64,000 nucleotides of DNA from Tragulus kanchil. Its lineage: Eukaryota; Chordata; Mammalia; Artiodactyla; Tragulidae. The notes under the pieces are model-generated. The model ran no database searches. It saw nothing but the letters and a program-made list of their open reading frames with translations, and was not told the origin of the DNA. Numbering within the stretch: position 1 is the stretch's first letter; the number at the start of each line of letters is the position of its first letter. Location: the NCBI GenBank assembly GCA_022376925.1, contig JAIOJX010000032.1, forward strand, positions 200,256,939-200,320,938, given 5' to 3'. A program made the position numbers and the translations under genes. Of this stretch, positions 1 to 11,850 are shown piece after piece.

Positions 1-251
1 AACTTTAGATGCCTGCCATAGGTCCTTGTTTTAAAAATATATATATATATTTATTTGTTTATTTATTGGCAATTCTGGATTTTCACTGCTGCTACAGGCT
101 CTTCTCTAGTTGCAAGGAGTGGAGGCTACTCTAGTTGAGGTAAGCCCTCTTGTTGTGGTGACTTCTCTTGCTGTGGAACTCAGGCTCTAGGGCACGTGGG
201 CATTAGTGTTCCCGGGGGTAGCACAGGCTCATTAGTTGTGGCTCATATGCT
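1..251. repeat. Third, degraded copy of the 1128-1400 segment
   Basis: Starts AACTTTAGATGCC, the same unique flank plus SINE found at 1128 and 2217. It lacks two bases in CTACTCTCTAG, some bases near AAGCCGGCTTC, and about 35-40 bp after ATTAGTGTT. It leaves the homology after GCTCATATGCTT. Sharing the non-repeat flank shows this is a segment copy, not just another SINE insertion. Confidence 0.8.
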
Positions 252-990
252 TTCTGCCAAACTCCTGTCTGTAGGGTGATCTAGATCACAGAGATCACTG
301 TGGAGACATTAACTTTGAAACTGTAAAGAATGTATTACCAAAGAAAACATAACAAGAGCATGACTAGCATTATACACAAAGCTGAGGATTTCTGTTTTCT
401 GGGAGAATTCAGAGAGTCTAGTAACTTTACTCTCTCCCTCATGCCAAGCTGTAGGACAGAACAGACCCCGTCCCTAGTAGGAATTATGCCTGTCACTCTG
501 AATGCAAGTTTAATATATACTCACATAGGGAAGCTGTCATGGTAGGATTCTGGAAAACTGCTCCTCTGGGGTTCTTGAGTAATGAGCTATCAAACAAAAT
601 TGAAGGAAGGGTCAGCGCTGGTTACTTGAGCTCTGGGAACTCTGGCCCTCAGAGAGGAGAGGGAGCAACCTAAGCTTTTCAAGTCCTTGGCCTTCAGCAA
701 CATACAGAAACATGAAAATAGAACAAAGCAATTGAAAAAGTTGCTTTGGAACTGTGCCTACAAAAACATCCTAATGATTAAGGCCTGCCTACCTGGCCAG
801 GTGCTAATAGGAGAGACGGTGAGCCCAGGATGGTGTCTGTGTTATTTCTTGGTAGAGGTCAGGAGGGGAAGAGATCAGGTGAGCCATTTACTCTTCGTTG
901 TCTAACTCCTTTGGGTATCTCAAGGTCTAGTGTTCATGGAGCTTCCTCAGGTGCTTTATCACTGTAGCTTTAATAACATCAAGTCAGCAT

Positions 991-3144
991 ATTACCCTTT
1001 AACAATATGGAAATAATACATCCACCTGATCTTATTCCAGCATCCTAGATTGGCTGCCTTTCCTCCAGCATCACACCAGATACTAAGCATAGCAAGGTCA
1101 ACTGCGTATCTACATTTGAGACCTCTAAACTTTAGATGCCTGCCATAGGTCCTTGTTTTAAAAATATATATATATATTTATTTGTTTATTTATTGGCAAT
1201 TCTGGATTTTCACTGCTGCTACAGGCTCTTCTCTAGTTGCAAGGAGTGGAGGCTACTCTCTAGTTGAGGTAAGCCGGCTTCTTGTTGTGGTGACTTCTCT
1301 TGCTGTGGAACTCAGGCTCTAGGGCACGTGGGCATTAGTGTTGAGGCACATGGGCTCGATAATTGCAGCTCTGAGGCTCTAGAGCACAGGCTCATTAGTT
1401 GTGGCTCATATGCTTAGTTGCTCCGCAGCATGTGGGATCTTCTCGGATCAGGGATCGAACCCATGTCTCCTGAATTGGCAGGCAAACTCTTTACCACTGA
1501 GCTACCAGGGAAGCCCCCATTGGTCCTTCTTGACATAAGGGAAGGTTCGCTCATTCATGCACCCAGGCCACATCAGTTGTTCCTACTCTGCAAATGTTTG
1601 GAGCTAAAGGTGCCATCCTGTAGGAAATAAGCTTAGTGGGTCACTTAAAAGGCAAGCCATATCACAACACAGAGAGAGACCCTGTTGGCTGACAGACAAG
1701 CTGGAGGGCATGATGCACTGGGTATGCATACAGATGGACAGCAGAGAGAAAAGCTTATAAAAACAGGGGATAAAACTAACCCTCATCAAAAAGTGATCCA
1801 ACCTGAAACACAGTCCTGCTCCTCAGATCAACTGATGGGTGAGAGACAAGTAGAGAATGAAGCACTAACTGAAGCTGGATTCATGAAGCCTTCCATGACA
1901 TTCCAGACAAAAAACTCCTCTGATTCATCCACAAAGGGGCTGTTCACAAAAACCAAGAACCGGGTAGGGTTAATGGAGGTGGAAGTAGCTAGAGATCAGT
2001 GCTTCAGCCTAATCTTCGGGCAGAGAAGATGGCATGAGGAGTTCATACCTCCAGAGGGAAAATTGGCATGAAAAGGAGTATTACCCTTTAACAATATGGA
2101 AATAATACATCCACCTGATCTTATTCCAGCATCCTAGATTGGCTGCCTTTCCTCCAGCATCACACCAGATACTAAGCATAGCAAGGTCAACTGCGTATCT
2201 ACATTTGAGACCTCTAAACTTTAGATGCCTGCCATAGGTCCTTGTTTTAAAAATATATATATATATTTATTTGTTTATTTATTGGCAATTCTGGATTTTC
2301 ACTGCTGCTACAGGCTCTTCTCTAGTTGCAAGGAGTGGAGGCTACTCTCTAGTTGAGGTAAGCCGGCTTCTTGTTGTGGTGACTTCTCTTGCTGTGGAAC
2401 TCAGGCTCTAGGGCACGTGGGCATTAGTGTTGAGGCACATGGGCTCGATAATTGCAGCTCTGAGGCTCTAGAGCACAGGCTCATTAGTTGTGGCTCATAT
2501 GCTTAGTTGCTCCGCAGCATGTGGGATCTTCTCGGATCAGGGATCGAACCCATGTCTCCTGAATTGGCAGGCAAACTCTTTACCACTGAGCTACCAGGGA
2601 AGCCCCCATTGGTCCTTCTTGACATAAGGGAAGGTTCGCTCATTCATGCACCCAGGCCACATCAGTTGTTCCTACTCTGCAAATGTTTGGAGCTAAAGGT
2701 GCCATCCTGTAGGAAATAAGCTTAGTGGGTCACTTAAAAGGCAAGCCATATCACAACACAGAGAGAGACCCTGTTGGCTGACAGACAAGCTGGAGGGCAT
2801 GATGCACTGGGTATGCATACAGATGGACAGCAGAGAGAAAAGCTTATAAAAACAGGGGATAAAACTAACCCTCATCAAAAAGTGATCCAACCTGAAACAC
2901 AGTCCTGCTCCTCAGATCAACTGATGGGTGAGAGACAAGTAGAGAATGAAGCACTAACTGAAGCTGGATTCATGAAGCCTTCCATGACATTCCAGACAAA
3001 AAACTCCTCTGATTCATCCACAAAGGGGCTGTTCACAAAAACCAAGAACCGGGTAGGGTTAATGGAGGTGGAAGTAGCTAGAGATCAGTGCTTCAGCCTA
3101 ATCTTCGGGCAGAGAAGATGGCATGAGGAGTTCATACCTCCAGA
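991..3144. repeat. Tandem duplication, period 1089 bp
   Basis: 991-2055 is repeated at 2080-3144 with apparent identity. The join 2056-2079 is filler (AAAATTGGCATGAAAAGGAG). After the second copy the sequence continues with GTTTCTTGGGGGGACAGG. The unit contains a CHR SINE and otherwise unique sequence. Confidence 0.9.
1155..1518 (-). mobile_element. CHR-type tRNA-Glu SINE
   Basis: Reverse orientation. The head (complement GGGGGCTTCCCTGGTAGCTC) is at 1500-1518 with a B-box-like GGATCGAACCC. The body includes TTAGTTGCTCCGCAGCATG and the A-rich tail is at 1160-1195. It is repeated at 2244-2607 by the tandem duplication, with a degraded part at 25-251. The family is recognised by the head and body, not by a search. 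Confidence 0.8.
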
Positions 3145-4478
3145 GGAGTTTCTTGGGGGGACAGGATGGGAGAATCCTAGAAAAAGCTCCATCACAACAC
3201 TTACGGGGAAATGAACACACAGGAACTGGGTGCCATGCAGGTGTGTTTTTGGTTGTCTCTGCACCAGCACCCATACACGAAGGAACAGAGAGTTGGGGAT
3301 AAAGCAAAAGGAAATCCAGAAAGATAGAACCCCAGAGGGGTAGGACTTGCATGCTTCTACCACCTTCCTATTCAGATGTCTTCTCCCAAGCCATCTGACA
3401 TTCCATTCAGAATTAAGAGACACACACACTGGAACTGAAAATGAACAAATGAAATAAAGTCAGTCAAATGAAATTAACTAATGACTCCAATTTTCCCAGA
3501 CTATCAGCTTCAGATTTGTGATTTGTTAAAATAGTGCCTCTTCTTTTTTTCTGTTTCTCAAACTAGAGCAAACACCACCTCATCCACACAAACCAGACTA
3601 GCCAAGGTATCTAAACAAATCAGCTGAGGGGTCGATTTGATTGAACAAGTCAGGACTTCACTGAAAATGAAATCAGGAGAAATGTGAGACCTTGGACGAA
3701 GGGCACTAAGGTAGAACAAGCATAAAAGCTTTTCTTAATAATAGTGTCAAGCAATCTATAGGTACTGTTTGGGGACAAATGGTAAATTCTGATTGGTTGA
3801 TGAGATCAGATTTCTTTCTCATTTGTCAACTTGGAATCAATAGTTTCTGTGCATTTCTAGAGCCATCTCTTTACCACAGGGCCCACGTCCATCCATCAGA
3901 AGGCCCACAGCAGAGCCAGGAAGGAGTCGCTGCTCAGCCCATCTGACAATTTAATTGGTTCACTTCCTCTGGAAATTATTTTTCTCCCAACTGCTAGGTT
4001 TCTAAGAGAAAGCAACAGAAGATGGCCTGAGTCTCTCATTTTGGGTTTCCTACAGCAAAGATCAACCACCTAGCGGAGAGGAGACATTTCTGAGTTGGGC
4101 AGCTATGCCTCGCACAAGACCCTTAACGTGAGCGGAGTCACAATCTGTGGGAAGAAGTTCCGCCCGCCTGTTTCCAGGTTTGGTTCCACGGTGGCGTCTG
4201 ATGTTCCAGCACAGTCACTGCCTTGGAGGAAAGTGCCAAGGCTTCCATTAGTTACTGGTTAAAGCCGCTCCAGCCACAGCATCTGCATGGGTCAATCAGA
4301 TCATTATATTACCTGTCTCCAAGAAAAGGCAGAAACTTGGCTCCTTTCTCACCCTCACCTCCTATCGCTGGAGTGTCAGCATAGTCTTCCCTTTGAAATC
4401 CAAGCTTTCTCACTCTGTTTACTCATGTCTCTCTCTACCAACACTATCTGAGAGGAGGCTGGCTTCTTAACTATGTTT

Positions 4479-6656
4479 CTTCTCTTTCTCTGCTTGCTGC
4501 CCCTTCTGGGACACTGCAACAAGCGTAATCATTTTAAAGAGAACTCTTTAAATCTCAACTCTTCACTTGAACCTTTCAGTGGTGTCTATCGTCTTTCAGG
4601 TGAAAATCCCCAGTGTTCTCTCAGACTGTTGTTCACCTTTCCTACTTTATCCTCATGTCTCTCTCCTTCCCTTGGCCTCAGTCCTTAGGCCATACTTTTT
4701 GTATTTTCCACCTGCACAATGCCCTTTCTTGGCTTTGGGTTGCTGACCATTTTATTCTCTTTGCTCTTAATACTCCCTTCTTCCTCTAGCTCCTTCCCAC
4801 AGCTGTCACTCTGTCTCTTGAGACCCAGGTAGGCCTGCCTGACCCCTATGTTCTACTTGTGGTAATACCATCATACATGTAAAGAAAAGGACTCTGTCTT
4901 ATTCAGTTATAGAATATATAGAATATATCCCCTGAACAGAGCACAGCATCTGTGCTCTATAGTATTTGTTCTGCAGAATTAAATTGTAAAGAGAGGGAAA
5001 GATAAGATGCATAACATCCCTCACTCATATCTCCCCCATAGTATGGGCTTTGTCTGTCATTTCCCCCATACCTGAAGCTTTCTTATTGTAGAAAATGAAA
5101 GTGCTTATGTAAGTACATTTATAACAGAAAAGTGCCTGACTCCGAAGCAGACTGGGAGAACATCCCACGACGTACAGGACAAGGTACAGGGAGAAGAGAC
5201 AGGGATGTACAAGGAGGGAAAGTAAGGGAGGCAGCAGAGGTCCCTAAGCAGGAAGGAAAACGGTCTGCAAGTAGGAGAGAGTCACAGTGTGGGAATGGTG
5301 GTTCAAAAAATGACTGGAAAAGATGATGGGAAATATAAGAACTCTCAACATTATAATTAAGCCTGGATGCAATGTCAATTCTCGCTAGAACTCATCATAA
5401 AAGAACTTGAAAGTTCAGAGACTGAACAGAGAGAGGCAGAGACTCTGATTCAAATTTAAGGAGGACTTTAGAAAAAGGAAATCAACTCCAATAACAAGGA
5501 AAAACTCATGAACTGGGCCCTATAACTACCAAAAAATTACATAATATCGGGCTCAGTAAAATCTGGTTGCTTCTCTTTCTCTACTTGCTGCCCCTTCTGG
5601 GACACTGCAACAAGCGTAATCATTTTAAAGAGAACTCTTTAAATCTCAACTCTTCACTTGAACCTTTCAGTGGTGTCTATCGTCTTTCAGGTGAAAATCC
5701 CCAGTGTTCTCTCAGACTGTTGTTCACCTTTCCTACTTTATCCTCATGTCTCTCTCCTTCCCTTGGCCTCAGTCCTTAGGCCATACTTTTTGTATTTTCC
5801 ACCTGCACAATGCCCTTTCTTGGCTTTGGGTTGCTGACCATTTTATTCTCTTTGCTCTTAATACTCCCTTCTTCCTCTAGCTCCTTCCCACAGCTGTCAC
5901 TCTGTCTCTTGAGACCCAGGTAGGCCTGCCTGACCCCTATGTTCTACTTGTGGTAATACCATCATACATGTAAAGAAAAGGACTCTGTCTTATTCAGTTA
6001 TAGAATATATAGAATATATCCCCTGAACAGAGCACAGCATCTGTGCTCTATAGTATTTGTTCTGCAGAATTAAATTGTAAAGAGAGGGAAAGATAAGATG
6101 CATAACATCCCTCACTCATATCTCCCCCATAGTATGGGCTTTGTCTGTCATTTCCCCCATACCTGAAGCTTTCTTATTGTAGAAAATGAAAGTGCTTATG
6201 TAAGTACATTTATAACAGAAAAGTGCCTGACTCCGAAGCAGACTGGGAGAACATCCCACGACGTACAGGACAAGGTACAGGGAGAAGAGACAGGGATGTA
6301 CAAGGAGGGAAAGTAAGGGAGGCAGCAGAGGTCCCTAAGCAGGAAGGAAAACGGTCTGCAAGTAGGAGAGAGTCACAGTGTGGGAATGGTGGTTCAAAAA
6401 ATGACTGGAAAAGATGATGGGAAATATAAGAACTCTCAACATTATAATTAAGCCTGGATGCAATGTCAATTCTCGCTAGAACTCATCATAAAAGAACTTG
6501 AAAGTTCAGAGACTGAACAGAGAGAGGCAGAGACTCTGATTCAAATTTAAGGAGGACTTTAGAAAAAGGAAATCAACTCCAATAACAAGGAAAAACTCAT
6601 GAACTGGGCCCTATAACTACCACAATACATAATATCGGGCTCAGTAAAATCTGGTT
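4479..6656. repeat. Tandem duplication, period 1091 bp
   Basis: 4479-5569 is repeated at 5570-6656 with a direct join (TCTGGTTG then CTTCTCTTTC). Differences cluster at the edges: TGCTTGCTGC against TACTTGCTGC near the start and ACCAAAAAATTACAT against ACCACAATACAT near the end. The unit is unrecognised single-copy sequence. Confidence 0.92.
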
Positions 6657-8730
6657 GAATCCTTGATCTTCTCTCTTAGTATATACAGTCATGTGGTCTC
6701 ATCAGATCACTAAAGCTCACTGTACCTTGGTCTCCTTGGTGAGAAAACAGGAAGGGCAAAGCAACTCTAATAACAATTAATGGATAGGTACCTCACTTGC
6801 ATGTTATTTCACTTCATCTACATAAAAAGTAGGTCTATGATATCCATGTCACAGATGAAAAGAGTGAGGCTTAAGGGAGTTAAGAATAAGGATTTCACAT
6901 AAGGATTTCAGCCCATCTGTTGGTCTCTGAAGTTCACTCACAGCACTGGCCTAGGAGGCCATGGTGGTGGAATGTAGGACACAAGACTCTCAGCCCTTAG
7001 TCCTCGCTGTGCCATTTATGAGTTTTGGTGCTATGGCAACTAAGTTATCATCACTTCTGGCACCAGCTTTCCACTTCTCTGAAATGGGAATGGGCACACC
7101 TGCCCTGCCTGCCCATATACTCCTTATAAGCAGAGACATAACCAGATTTTATCATCCAGGGATCACAACATAAGACACGAGAGAGAGTCAGGATTTTCCT
7201 ACCTTGCGAGTGTGTCAAAGTCTGGGTTCTTCAATTGTCTTTTCATAATACTCGTAACAGCAACTCTTGGAAAAATGTGTTCCCCCACTTCCCTTCCTCA
7301 CTAAGCTCCAGAGAATAAAGAGGGTATGAGGAGCAAGTGTGATAGGGTTGTGCAAGCATTCTGCACAAGTGTAACAAAGGCAAGCAAGTTCACGAACAGT
7401 CAAGCCACTCTACTGTAGACTATTCTATTTAGTTCATGTTTCCTACTTTTCTTAAATAGAAAGGATGCCTTCCATTCTCTTTTAGTTAAGGTCATCAGGT
7501 ACAAATATCTAGGATGTTACATATTTCCTGTTTTCAAAGACTCTTACTTTGACAAATCACAACACCCAGAGTGGACCTGCAAAGTCAATCGACGGTGCGA
7601 TGTCAACTGCTAGAACTCATCATAAAGAACTTGAAAGTTCAGAGACTGAACAGAGAGAGGCAGAGACTCTGATTCAAATTTAAGGAGGACTTTAGAAAAA
7701 GGAAATCAACTCCAATAACAAGGAAAAACTCATGAACTGGGCCCTATAACTACCACAATACATAATATCGGGCTCAGTAAAATCTGGTTGAATCCTTGAT
7801 CTTCTCTCTTAGTATATACAGTCATGTGGTCTCATCAGATCACTAAAGCTCACTGTACCTTGGTCTCCTTGGTGAGAAAACAGGAAGGGCAAAGCAACTC
7901 TAATAACAATTAATGGATAGGTACCTCACTTGCATGTTATTTCACTTCATCTACATAAAAAGTAGGTCTATGATATCCATGTCACAGATGAAAAGAGTGA
8001 GGCTTAAGGGAGTTAAGAATAAGGATTTCACATAAGGATTTCAGCCCATCTGTTGGTCTCTGAAGTTCACTCACAGCACTGGCCTAGGAGGCCATGGTGG
8101 TGGAATGTAGGACACAAGACTCTCAGCCCTTAGTCCTCGCTGTGCCATTTATGAGTTTTGGTGCTATGGCAACTAAGTTATCATCACTTCTGGCACCAGC
8201 TTTCCACTTCTCTGAAATGGGAATGGGCACACCTGCCCTGCCTGCCCATATACTCCTTATAAGCAGAGACATAACCAGATTTTATCATCCAGGGATCACA
8301 ACATAAGACACGAGAGAGAGTCAGGATTTTCCTACCTTGCGAGTGTGTCAAAGTCTGGGTTCTTCAATTGTCTTTTCATAATACTCGTAACAGCAACTCT
8401 TGGAAAAATGTGTTCCCCCACTTCCCTTCCTCACTAAGCTCCAGAGAATAAAGAGGGTATGAGGAGCAAGTGTGATAGGGTTGTGCAAGCATTCTGCACA
8501 AGTGTAACAAAGGCAAGCAAGTTCACGAACAGTCAAGCCACTCTACTGTAGACTATTCTATTTAGTTCATGTTTCCTACTTTTCTTAAATAGAAAGGATG
8601 CCTTCCATTCTCTTTTAGTTAAGGTCATCAGGTACAAATATCTAGGATGTTACATATTTCCTGTTTTCAAAGACTCTTACTTTGACAAATCACAACACCC
8701 AGAGTGGACCTGCAAAGTCAATCGACGGTG
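6476..8730. repeat. Tandem duplication, period about 1133 bp
   Basis: 6476-7597 is repeated at 7610-8730. The first 180 bp of each copy also belong to the previous pair, so CTAGAACTCATCATA and the following bases occur three times (5385, 6476 and 7610 regions). The second copy loses an A from ATAAAAGAAC. No gene is recognised in the unit. Confidence 0.92.
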
Positions 8731-9195
8731 TCATCTTCCTCAAGCTATAAAATCACCCCCAGAGTAGCTCCACTGTCAAGAACTTGTCCAGCTAAAGGTC
8801 AGCACACAGAGGTACACACTCCAGTAAAAGAGCATGCCTTTGTGAGATCTGTAAAGGTCTCCGTGTGTTCCCACTGAGAGCAACCCAACATAATCTGATG
8901 GGTGTCCTGGAAATCCTGGGGCACAGAGATGACATCACCAACCTAAGTCATTTCTGACCCCATCAGAAACCAACATTCAGAGATGTGGGCAAAAAGAAGT
9001 TTAGAGCTTAGAGGACCCTCGGAGTCTTTTAATCTAATGAGCCTGAGATGAGAATGGGCATCCTTTCATTCTCTTTAGCATGCACTGGCCCATGATTTGA
9101 CCTGTCTCAGAGTCTATTAATACCTTTCCTATTCCAAAGTGCACTCAGTCCTCCTTCCATAAATCAGTATCTAAGTTTAAGTAGGAATAAACTAG

Positions 9196-9450
9196 CATTG
9201 ACTGAGTTCTTACAATGTATATTAAATCCTACAGAAAGAAATGGCACCCTACTCCAGTATTCTTCCCTGGAAAACCCCATGGACAGAGAAGTCCATGGGA
9301 TTCATGGGGTCACAAAGGACCCCACAGCATTGACTGAGTTTTTACAATGTATATTAAATCCTGGAGAAGGAAATGGCAACCCACTCCAATATTGTCCCCT
9401 GGAAAACCCCATGGGACAGAGAAGTCCACAGGGTCGCAAAGTGTAGGACA
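9196..9450 (+). mobile_element. BovA/BovB-tail fragment in a 132-bp tandem pair
   Basis: Two fragments of the SINE/BovB tail (GAAGGAAATGGCAACCCACT type, then GGAAAACCCCATGG and GGTCACAAAG). They sit in tandem units that both begin GCATTGACTGAGTT, at 9196 and about 9328. The second ends at the CA microsatellite. Confidence 0.75.
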
Positions 9451-9466
9451 TGACTGAGTGTACGTG

Positions 9467-9492
9467 CACACACACACACACACACACACACA
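9467..9492. repeat. (CA)13 microsatellite
   Basis: An uninterrupted run of about 13 CA units directly follows the BovA tail fragment, a common position for such repeats in ruminants. Confidence 0.95.
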
Positions 9493-10684
9493 GTTAGATC
9501 AATCTTCACAAGGAAGAAAGAGGTTCAGATAGGTTGAGGAAAGCTTGGCCCTATGATCTGAACCCAGTTCCAACTGACTCAGTAACTCTTGCTACTTTCA
9601 CTCTAATATGCACATTCTTGGAAGACAAATATGTTTTAATTTAAATAAAACAAAATCAATTGCTGAGATGCAAAGAGGAGCTCCTAAATGTCCCTGTTAC
9701 TCTGGATGAGAATAAATAGAAAAATTGATCCTTGCAGCATGTCATATGAAGAAAACATTGTTCCTGGCACCATGCCCTGTAGAGTATGTTAAAGGGGGTA
9801 AGGCAAAAGCAGAGGGCTCCTGATAAGCATGGATACATAGATAAAATGGAAATAAGACTCCTCATGAAAAAACAACAATAAATAACACACAAAGATTCAG
9901 TGCAAAGATAGACAAAGTAAATCAAAGAAATAGAATGGTTCCCAGTCTAATAAACTCCATGATGATATTATAGAGGATATTAATGTATTGACAGAAATGG
10001 CGTATTAATCAGAAAGGAAGGTGGTCAGCAATAGAAGATAGAGGCGGTAAAGGGAGAATCAGCAAAGCCAGTTCTGATGGACTTTCTCTCCCAGCAGGAG
10101 ACAGCAGCTTGATGAGCAGACTGAGTATTCTGGTGCTATTGACAAGGTGTAGAAAGACAGCAGTGAGAAGCTATCTCAGCAAAGGAAAGCTGTTGATGAC
10201 CTAAACTTCTTTCCTGAATTCCAAGTTCACCAAGCAACTTTATAATTAAAACTTAGCTTCTCTACAGAAAAGGAAAGCACAATTAAAGTAGAAGTCATGC
10301 CAACAGGCAAGCTTAGATCTATCTGAGATTCTGTTCCTTATTGTACTTCAATAACTGAACATTATAGGTTTATGTATCAGTCTCTTGGAGCTTGACTAAT
10401 GTGAGTCCATGCCTGGAAGGCTAAGTCACTCATGATATACTGATCAAGACTGTTGATCAGAACGAGGGTTTGGACTCTGCAAGGCTGCCAACTGGGCAGG
10501 AGCCACAGTGCATCATGATAAGGCATCCTGTGGACATTCTGCATCTCCCAGCTGGCCTTTTAACTTGATGCCTCTTATTAATGTGTGTACCTTGCATTCA
10601 GTCTGCAGGCTTATGTATGGTTACAGCACAGAAGAGAGGGAACTCACCTCAATGCCGTATCATGGAAAATGCACAGGAGTTTAA

Positions 10685-10800
10685 ATTAAGAGATTTGAGT
10701 TCATTAAATGACAGATCTGCCATTTCACTGACTGTGTGACATTAGAGAAGTCATAGATCTCCTCAAGCCTACAAACCCACATCTGTGAAATAGGCAATAT
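10685..10800 (+). mobile_element. MIR SINE fragment
   Basis: Matches the MIR core pattern: GATCTGCCATTTCACTGACT, TGTGTGACATTAGAGAAGTC, then ATCTGTGAAATAGGCAATA. Old and diverged. Confidence 0.65.
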
Positions 10801-10841
10801 AATATCACCAAAATAAAGTCCTTTAAATTCTATTCATTTTC

Positions 10842-10857
10842 AAAAAAAAAAAAAAAA
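10842..10857. repeat. Poly-A run
   Basis: About 16 A residues, flanked by no recognisable element body; possibly an eroded retroelement tail. Confidence 0.6.
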
Positions 10858-10939
10858 GCCATAAAAATGTATGAAAATAGACAATTGAAACTCTCTTTTT
10901 TTCTAAAACAAACCCACAAAACTATCTCAGGAACCCAGG

Positions 10940-11022
10940 ATGCCAGTCTGGTGCTGCCATCTGCCAGCTGAGTGACCTTGGGCAAGCTGAGATACTCTGG
11001 GATATCTGTAACTTTGTCTGTA
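10940..11022 (+). mobile_element. MIR SINE fragment
   Basis: GCCAGCTGAGTGACCTTGGG followed by CAAGCTGAGATACT and a TTTGTCTGTAAAAG end, the typical MIR order. Confidence 0.6.
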
Positions 11023-11189
11023 AAAGAAAATTTTACGTCTTACATAAGAAGGCCTTGCTGACTCTGAGGTGTCGAATCTAAAGCAATCAGGATTTCATTG
11101 CCCAGAATGGACTGTTCTCTTACTAATGCTCAGATCACAGCCAACAACTGTCTCTCTGCTTTGCCTGGATTCATTAATGCTAACACTAA

Positions 11190-11280
11190 GTCGCTTCAGT
11201 CATATCCAACTCTGCCATCCTATGGACTGTAGCCTGCCCGGCTCCTCTGCTCATGAGATTTTCCAATCAAGAATTCAGTA
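11190..11280 (-). mobile_element. BovB-derived SINE tail fragment
   Basis: Reverse orientation: AAGTCGCTTCAGTCATATCC, then CCTATGGACTGTAGCCTGCC and GCTCCTCTGCTCATGAGATT, which match the 3' part shared by BovA SINEs and BovB. Confidence 0.75.
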
Positions 11281-11850
11281 AAGCTCCCTTCAAACCATGC
11301 CCTGTATGGTTCTCAAAGCCACTGTAACAAAATTTAAGTCTAACTATGTTACATACTTTCTAAGAAGTCTTCCATTGAATGATCCTTTCACTGGCTTCAG
11401 AATAAAAATAAACATGTTCCAATTCACACAGAAAGCCCCCCACAATCTGGCCTTTGCCTTCTTTTTCTCCTCTCTCTCCTCCATACACACTTTGGTGATT
11501 TTTTCTTACAAAATGATATTCTGCTACAGATGGTTCCCATATATCTGTTATTGATCCCTTGTTAAGTGACCCCTTGTCTTTTGGGTTAACTGTGAAATAT
11601 CTAGTTAGAAATGTCAGGTCAGAAAGCACACGTGAGTGCCTAAGGCTAACCGGAAATTCCAGCTTGGGAGTAAACTCTGAAGTAAGCTGGAAAAAGGAAA
11701 GTACACCCCATGATGCAAGTGGAGGAAGTTACGTGGAGAGCAAACAATGACAGAGGCAGATGGCAGAATACTGATAAACAAATACGGGCATTTAAAGATT
11801 TCATACTTTTCAGTCCAATTCAGGAAACAATCTAAGATGAACACTAGACA

